A DNA stretch of 64,000 nucleotides, from assembly GCA_964595365.1 (NCBI GenBank), contig CAZQQC010000001.1, positions 53,410 to 117,409 of the forward strand, written 5' to 3'. A model generated the notes under the pieces. That model worked only from the letters and a program-made list of their open reading frames with translations, had not been told where the DNA came from and did no database searches. The stretch comes from Fen-1258 sp964595365 (GTDB taxonomy: Bacteria > Bacteroidota > Ignavibacteria > Ignavibacteriales > Melioribacteraceae). How positions within the stretch are numbered: position 1 is the stretch's first letter; every line of letters begins with the position of its first letter. A program made the position numbers and the translations under genes. Positions 60,479 to 64,000 of this stretch are shown here, piece after piece.

Positions 60479-62044
60479 TTAAAACGGAAAATTTTCCTTG
60501 TAATTAACCTTTTCCAATTTTTTCTCTTCAACATTTTTCTTCGCTGTTTGATGGATACGGTTTCCGTCGACATAAATTGATTTGTACGGAAATGTCGGAC
60601 ATGCAAACTCGCATGCACCGCAGCCGATGCAGTAATCATCGCGCGTTTCGGGAATCATCAGCTTCCCTTCAAACGGAATCATGTGAACTGCTTTTGTAGG
60701 GCAATGTTCCGAGCACGCACCGCAATCTGTCTTTTGAGTGTTAACGATGCAATTCTCTTTCACAAACTTCGCTTTGCCTATTTGCGTCAGTTTTTTCTTT
60801 TCCAATGGAATTGGCAATATCGCACCGGTTGGACAGACATCGGCGCAGATTGTGCATTCGTAATTGCAGAAGCCGGTACAGTTATCCATTCTCGGCTGCA
60901 TGATTCCTAAAAATCCGTATTCGAGAAACGACGGCTGCAAAACTTGCGTTGGACAGGAAGCAACACACAAATTGCAGGCAGAGCACTTACCGTTGAATCT
61001 TTCCACACCTATTGAGCCTGGAGGCGAGACAGCGCTTTGTTTGAAAATAGCTTTTGTGCTCGGTTTGGTTACAATAATTTTCTTTTGAACCTGCGCACCA
61101 ATTGCTGTAGCCGAAAGAAAATAAACTAAGGTCTTTTTGAAAAAGTCGCGTTTGGACTGCTCGATCTGAAAGTTTGCTCCGTTTCTTTTTTTATGAGAAT
61201 AGCCGAGCATAATTCCATCCGTCGGGCACGATGTTAAACAATCAAAACACATTACGCATCTTGACATATCAACGGTTTTGCTGTAGCTATCAATGCAGCT
61301 GGACTTACACTCCTGCGTACATAATCCACAGCTTATGCAGTCATCATCTTTAATTACAATTTTAAAAACCGAAATTTTAGAAAGATACCCCAGCAACGTT
61401 CCGACAGGACAAACAGTGTTGCAGTACAATCTTGCCTTCATCCATGCCATAACAACAACAAGCACAAAAAACGTAGCAGTAATTATAAAAGGAACAACGT
61501 TGAATGCTTTTATGTCATAATAATAAACAGAATAAACTTTGAAAACTTCAAGAGCTTTCGAAACAAGATTATTTACACCTACAAGAACCGGTTTGAAGAA
61601 ATTTCCGGTTATTCTTCCATACAAACTGTAAGGATCCAAAAGGTTTATTACAAGCGAACCGCCGGTTATGAACACCGCAACATTAAGCAGTAGTAGCGAA
61701 AGACGTAAAATTTTTTGCTCGTTTAACAATCCGTAATGATTTTTTTTTCTAAATTTTCTTGAAAAATAATTTACTACATCCTGCATTATTCCCAGCGGAC
61801 AAATCGTAGAACAATAAATTCTTCCGAATAAAAGTGTGAGGAGAAGAATAATCAAAAAACCGGAAGCACTTATAGATAAGACTGTAATAAACTTCAGCAG
61901 CGAAGGGACAAACTGAAGGTAAAGAATATCGTTTTTCACACGGTTGGGAATGTAACCATAGAAATCTATTAAAAGAAATGTTGTCGCGATCAAAAATATC
62001 AGTGAAACAACAATTCTAAGTTTCCGCAGAATTGGAGTATTCAT
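60479..62044 (-). CDS. Membrane-bound polyferredoxin (NapH/NosR-like 4Fe-4S protein)
   Basis: This 521-residue protein has four to five N-terminal membrane helices, two of them carrying CSTICPLG and CNTVCPVG segments as in NapH/NosR-type proteins. The cytoplasmic or periplasmic part has several 4Fe-4S motifs: CISCGLCTQECKSSC, CVMCFDCLTSCP, CSACNLCVASCP, CTICADVCP, CGACSEHCP and CIGCGACEFACP. It should carry electrons between the quinone pool and a soluble or Tat-exported partner. The upstream gene, 5 bases away, encodes a Tat-signalled DUF362 protein, which is the likely partner. Confidence 0.85.
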   Translation of the reverse strand: MNTPILRKLRIVVSLIFLIATTFLLIDFYGYIPNRVKNDILYLQFVPSLLKFITVLSISASGFLIILLLTLLFGRIYCSTICPLGIMQDVVNYFSRKFRKKNHYGLLNEQKILRLSLLLLNVAVFITGGSLVINLLDPYSLYGRITGNFFKPVLVGVNNLVSKALEVFKVYSVYYYDIKAFNVVPFIITATFFVLVVVMAWMKARLYCNTVCPVGTLLGYLSKISVFKIVIKDDDCISCGLCTQECKSSCIDSYSKTVDMSRCVMCFDCLTSCPTDGIMLGYSHKKRNGANFQIEQSKRDFFKKTLVYFLSATAIGAQVQKKIIVTKPSTKAIFKQSAVSPPGSIGVERFNGKCSACNLCVASCPTQVLQPSFLEYGFLGIMQPRMDNCTGFCNYECTICADVCPTGAILPIPLEKKKLTQIGKAKFVKENCIVNTQKTDCGACSEHCPTKAVHMIPFEGKLMIPETRDDYCIGCGACEFACPTFPYKSIYVDGNRIHQTAKKNVEEKKLEKVNYKENFPF

Positions 62045-62048
62045 TTCA

Positions 62049-62978
62049 TTACAATATGATCCGTTTGATATTGAGCGTGCTCAAATTTTTTTTACCTACA
62101 CCCATTGCGTCTGCAATTATAATATGCGGAACGTCATTGGGATCTATTCCGAATAATTTTGCAGAAGCGGCATCGGCAGCAACCATATCGGTCGAAAGTA
62201 TTTGAGATTTCATCATAACCACATCATCTACCGAAACGCCGCGCGGTCCGTTTCTCTTCATCACATAATACGCATCAACAATATTCAATGCCGGTCTTTT
62301 ATTATAAGTTGAATAATCGGCTATGCATTGCTGCAAATCGGTTCTATGCCAGTAACGCCTATCCCACACAACTCCCATCATGTTTTTTAACGAAACAGTC
62401 AAGCGGGCACCGCCATGATTTTTCAGAATCGGTATATTTATGAATACATCGCTGTCAAGAACCAATTCATGAACCTTGGCATTTTTCAAAACTTTACCTT
62501 TGTCAACGGAGATTTCTTGATAGTAACTTTCGGTATCTGCAGGAACCATTTTAGCGCCGGCATCTTTTACAACTTTTTCTATTCCGCTGTTAACGTAACA
62601 TCTTTTCCAGTCGTCGCATGTATGATCTGCAACATAAACTTCTTTTGCACCTGCATCGAAGCAATGTTCAATAACACGTTTAACGAGTTTAGGATTTGTA
62701 TTTCCACCGCGTTCGGGAGTAACGTCCCATCCAATGTTAGGCTTCAAATAGACTTTTTGATTTTTCTTAACAAATGTTTTCATGCCGCCGTACATTTTAA
62801 TAGCTTCGTCGAACATAACTTCCGGTTCTCCGCCTTTGATTGCAATTAAATCATACGCCGCAGGAACCGTTCCGCTCGTTTTAGCAAAGTATCTTCCGTA
62901 AAAACCGGGAAAGGAAGCAGCAGCACCTGTTAAGAAGCCTGCCTGCAAACTTTTTTTGAAGAAGTCCCTTCTGTTCAT
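62049..62978 (-). CDS. Tat-exported DUF362 family protein
   Basis: This 309-residue protein starts at an ATG preceded by GGAGAAGAG and opens MNRRDFFKKSLQAGFLTGAA, a twin-arginine (Tat) signal. A DUF362 domain follows (VYLKPNIGWDVTPERGGNTNP, INIPILKNHGGARLTVSLKNMMGVV). It lacks the C-terminal ferredoxin found in other DUF362 proteins, but the next gene encodes a membrane polyferredoxin. Another in-frame ATG 17 codons upstream would destroy the Tat signal. Function unknown; electron transfer is an inference from context. Confidence 0.88.
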   Translation of the reverse strand: MNRRDFFKKSLQAGFLTGAAASFPGFYGRYFAKTSGTVPAAYDLIAIKGGEPEVMFDEAIKMYGGMKTFVKKNQKVYLKPNIGWDVTPERGGNTNPKLVKRVIEHCFDAGAKEVYVADHTCDDWKRCYVNSGIEKVVKDAGAKMVPADTESYYQEISVDKGKVLKNAKVHELVLDSDVFINIPILKNHGGARLTVSLKNMMGVVWDRRYWHRTDLQQCIADYSTYNKRPALNIVDAYYVMKRNGPRGVSVDDVVMMKSQILSTDMVAADAASAKLFGIDPNDVPHIIIADAMGVGKKNLSTLNIKRIIL

Positions 62979-63070
62979 CTCTTCTCCATATTTTGTTGTT
63001 AAATTTTCGCTGTGAACAAAAGTAATCAATATATTATATTGTATTCAAGACAAATTCATTGGAGTAAATA

Positions 63071-63589
63071 ATGGACTTTTTACTGTCGCTAAAACGTACT
63101 TCTTCAAACACTATTGTGATCGATTTACTATCGCTTGCCGCTATCGCATTTCTACCAGCATTATCACACATGTTCAATTTTCCTTTTTATCTTCTGGAAC
63201 CGATGAGAATTTTATTGATCGTTTCGATTACGCATACCTCTAAACGGAATTCATTTATTGTTGCAGCAGCACTACCGGTATTTTCTTTTTTACTGTCGTT
63301 GCATCCGGCTATTTTCAAATCATTATTGGTTTTAGCAGAACTTAGTTTGAATGTCTGGTTGTTCTATTTGTTGGATAAGAAATTTAATAGTCCCATCATG
63401 GGAATGATTGTAAGCATAATTACCAGCAAACTATTTTACTACTGTGCAAAGTATTTGATGATTCGTGCAAGTTTAATTGAAGGAGAGTTTATTACAACAC
63501 CTATTTACCTACAGGCGATAGTTGGATTGGTTCTTTCGGTATATATTCATTTTGCATGGAAGAAAAATTCTGCTAAAGCTGAACATTAA
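63071..63589 (+). CDS. Polytopic membrane protein, possibly ECF-transporter S-component-like
   Basis: This 172-residue protein has five or so hydrophobic helices, including IVIDLLSLAAIAFLPALSHM, FIVAAALPVFSFLLSLH and LQAIVGLVLSVYIHFAW. The size, the helix number and the internal run HPAIFKSLLVLAELSLNVWLF are like substrate-binding S components of energy-coupling-factor transporters, but no binding-site motif can be read and no EcfA or EcfT gene lies nearby. It is divergent from the DUF362 gene across 92 bases. Confidence 0.55.
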   Translation: MDFLLSLKRTSSNTIVIDLLSLAAIAFLPALSHMFNFPFYLLEPMRILLIVSITHTSKRNSFIVAAALPVFSFLLSLHPAIFKSLLVLAELSLNVWLFYLLDKKFNSPIMGMIVSIITSKLFYYCAKYLMIRASLIEGEFITTPIYLQAIVGLVLSVYIHFAWKKNSAKAEH

Positions 63590-63601
63590 TATTTGTGTGC
63601 A

Positions 63602-63656
63602 GAAGTTGTCTAAAAAAGTAATATTCCGATTAGACAAATACTTTTTAGACAACTTC
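63602..63656. repeat. 55-bp inverted repeat, possible bidirectional terminator
   Basis: GAAGTTGTCTAAAAAAGTA at the left and, in reverse complement, GAAGTTGTCTAAAAAGTA at the right form an almost perfect hairpin. It lies between two convergent genes, and the A-runs on both arms could act as terminator tracts. The ends match the repeat family at 26,563 and 36,754 (TGTCTAAAAAGTAAT). Confidence 0.55.
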
Positions 63657-63664
63657 AACAAATA

Positions 63665-64000
63665 TCAAAATGAATATCCTAGAGAAATTCCAAGACCGTT
63701 ATTGACGGGAGCAGGCATAATACTTATTTTTTTGCCGGCTATTGACGACGGGATTTCCTCAGGATGAGCTGCCAGCATTCCAAATGTATAACCTAATGCA
63801 ACTGCAAGAGGGTAATCGCTATACCAATGGACACCGGTACCAACCATTCCCCATCCAACCAAACCTGTTAAAACATAACCTAGCGGTTTTATCCACCATA
63901 TTTCCGGATAGTTTTCGGCAATAACAATCACAGTTGCAAGTGTTGTTGTAACATGACCGGATGGATAAGCATCGTAATTTGAAACACGTCGCATGTAGTC
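63665..64000 (-). CDS. PAP2-family phosphatase, C-terminal part
   Basis: Only the last 112 codons or so are in the window; the gene continues past the right edge. It contains AYPSGHVTTTLATVIVIA, motif C2 with the catalytic His, and GVHWYSDYPLAVALGYTFG, motif C3 with the second His, both as in type 2 phosphatidic acid phosphatases. After the domain comes a short tail ending GLGISLGYSF, in the style of the last beta strand of an outer-membrane barrel. The substrate may be an undecaprenyl or other lipid pyrophosphate. Confidence 0.88.
   Translation of the reverse strand, partial: DYMRRVSNYDAYPSGHVTTTLATVIVIAENYPEIWWIKPLGYVLTGLVGWGMVGTGVHWYSDYPLAVALGYTFGMLAAHPEEIPSSIAGKKISIMPAPVNNGLGISLGYSF

Overview
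This window is an AT-rich bacterial chromosome segment made almost entirely of core housekeeping genes. The best guess for the source is a Gram-negative member of the Bacteroidota/Chlorobi (FCB) group, most likely an Ignavibacteria-type organism. This rests on the outer-membrane proteins and LolA, a meso-diaminopimelate-type MurE, the tiny AURKAIP1/COX24-domain basic protein, an HMA-AraC copper regulator of a kind common in Bacteroidota, and small palindromes inside reading frames. It is inferred from protein features only; no rRNA is present. Several genes (rpsO, truB, the fructose-6-phosphate aldolase gene, the DUF362 gene) have clear Shine-Dalgarno sequences.

Layout. Every convincing protein gene from base 1 to 55,241 lies on the minus strand, so gene order there reads from high to low coordinates. 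Positions 1-14,482 hold a probable RsmB start, rpmE, an ECF sigma factor with its putative anti-sigma factor, holA, a cyclophilin, uppP, a flippase-like membrane protein, lolA, ftsK, comB, gcvT, a transaldolase-like aldolase, RNase G and dusB. Positions 14,532-23,369 are the classical rimP-nusA-infB-rbfA-truB-ribF-rpsO-pnp translation/RNA operon, with RNA structures ahead of rimP and rpsO. Positions 23,480-36,704 hold proC, a SIMPL protein, hemW, an outer-membrane protein, recN, a beta-CASP nuclease, a YD-repeat protein, a broken hemerythrin gene, a YihY protein and purL. An initiator tRNA with its own terminator sits here on the plus strand.

Positions 37,042-53,343 are a complete-looking division and cell wall (dcw) cluster read as mraZ-rsmH-ftsL-ftsI-murE-murF-mraY-murD-ftsW-murG-murC-ftsQ-ftsA-ftsZ, mostly with overlapping stops and starts, headed by a promoter and an array of MraZ-type boxes. 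murB and ddl are not in it. Upstream is a short unit of HU, a zinc-ribbon TPR protein, a 31-residue COX24-type protein and tRNA-Thr. From 55,493 to 59,785 the strand switches and a copper module follows: two small membrane-anchored proteins with a shared N-terminus, an HMA-AraC regulator, CopZ and the CopA ATPase. The right end has a Tat-signalled DUF362 protein with a membrane polyferredoxin, a polytopic membrane protein and the end of a PAP2 phosphatase.

Intergenic space is rich in small repeats: terminal-inverted-repeat elements, two diverged copies of a roughly 104-bp imperfect palindrome, and short cloverleaf-like palindromes, one of which has apparently entered the ftsQ reading frame. 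I see no CRISPR array, prophage, intact insertion sequence or defence island. The least ordinary items are the HMA-AraC copper cluster, the leader RNA structures, the palindromes in ftsQ and ftsZ, and the decayed hemerythrin gene.
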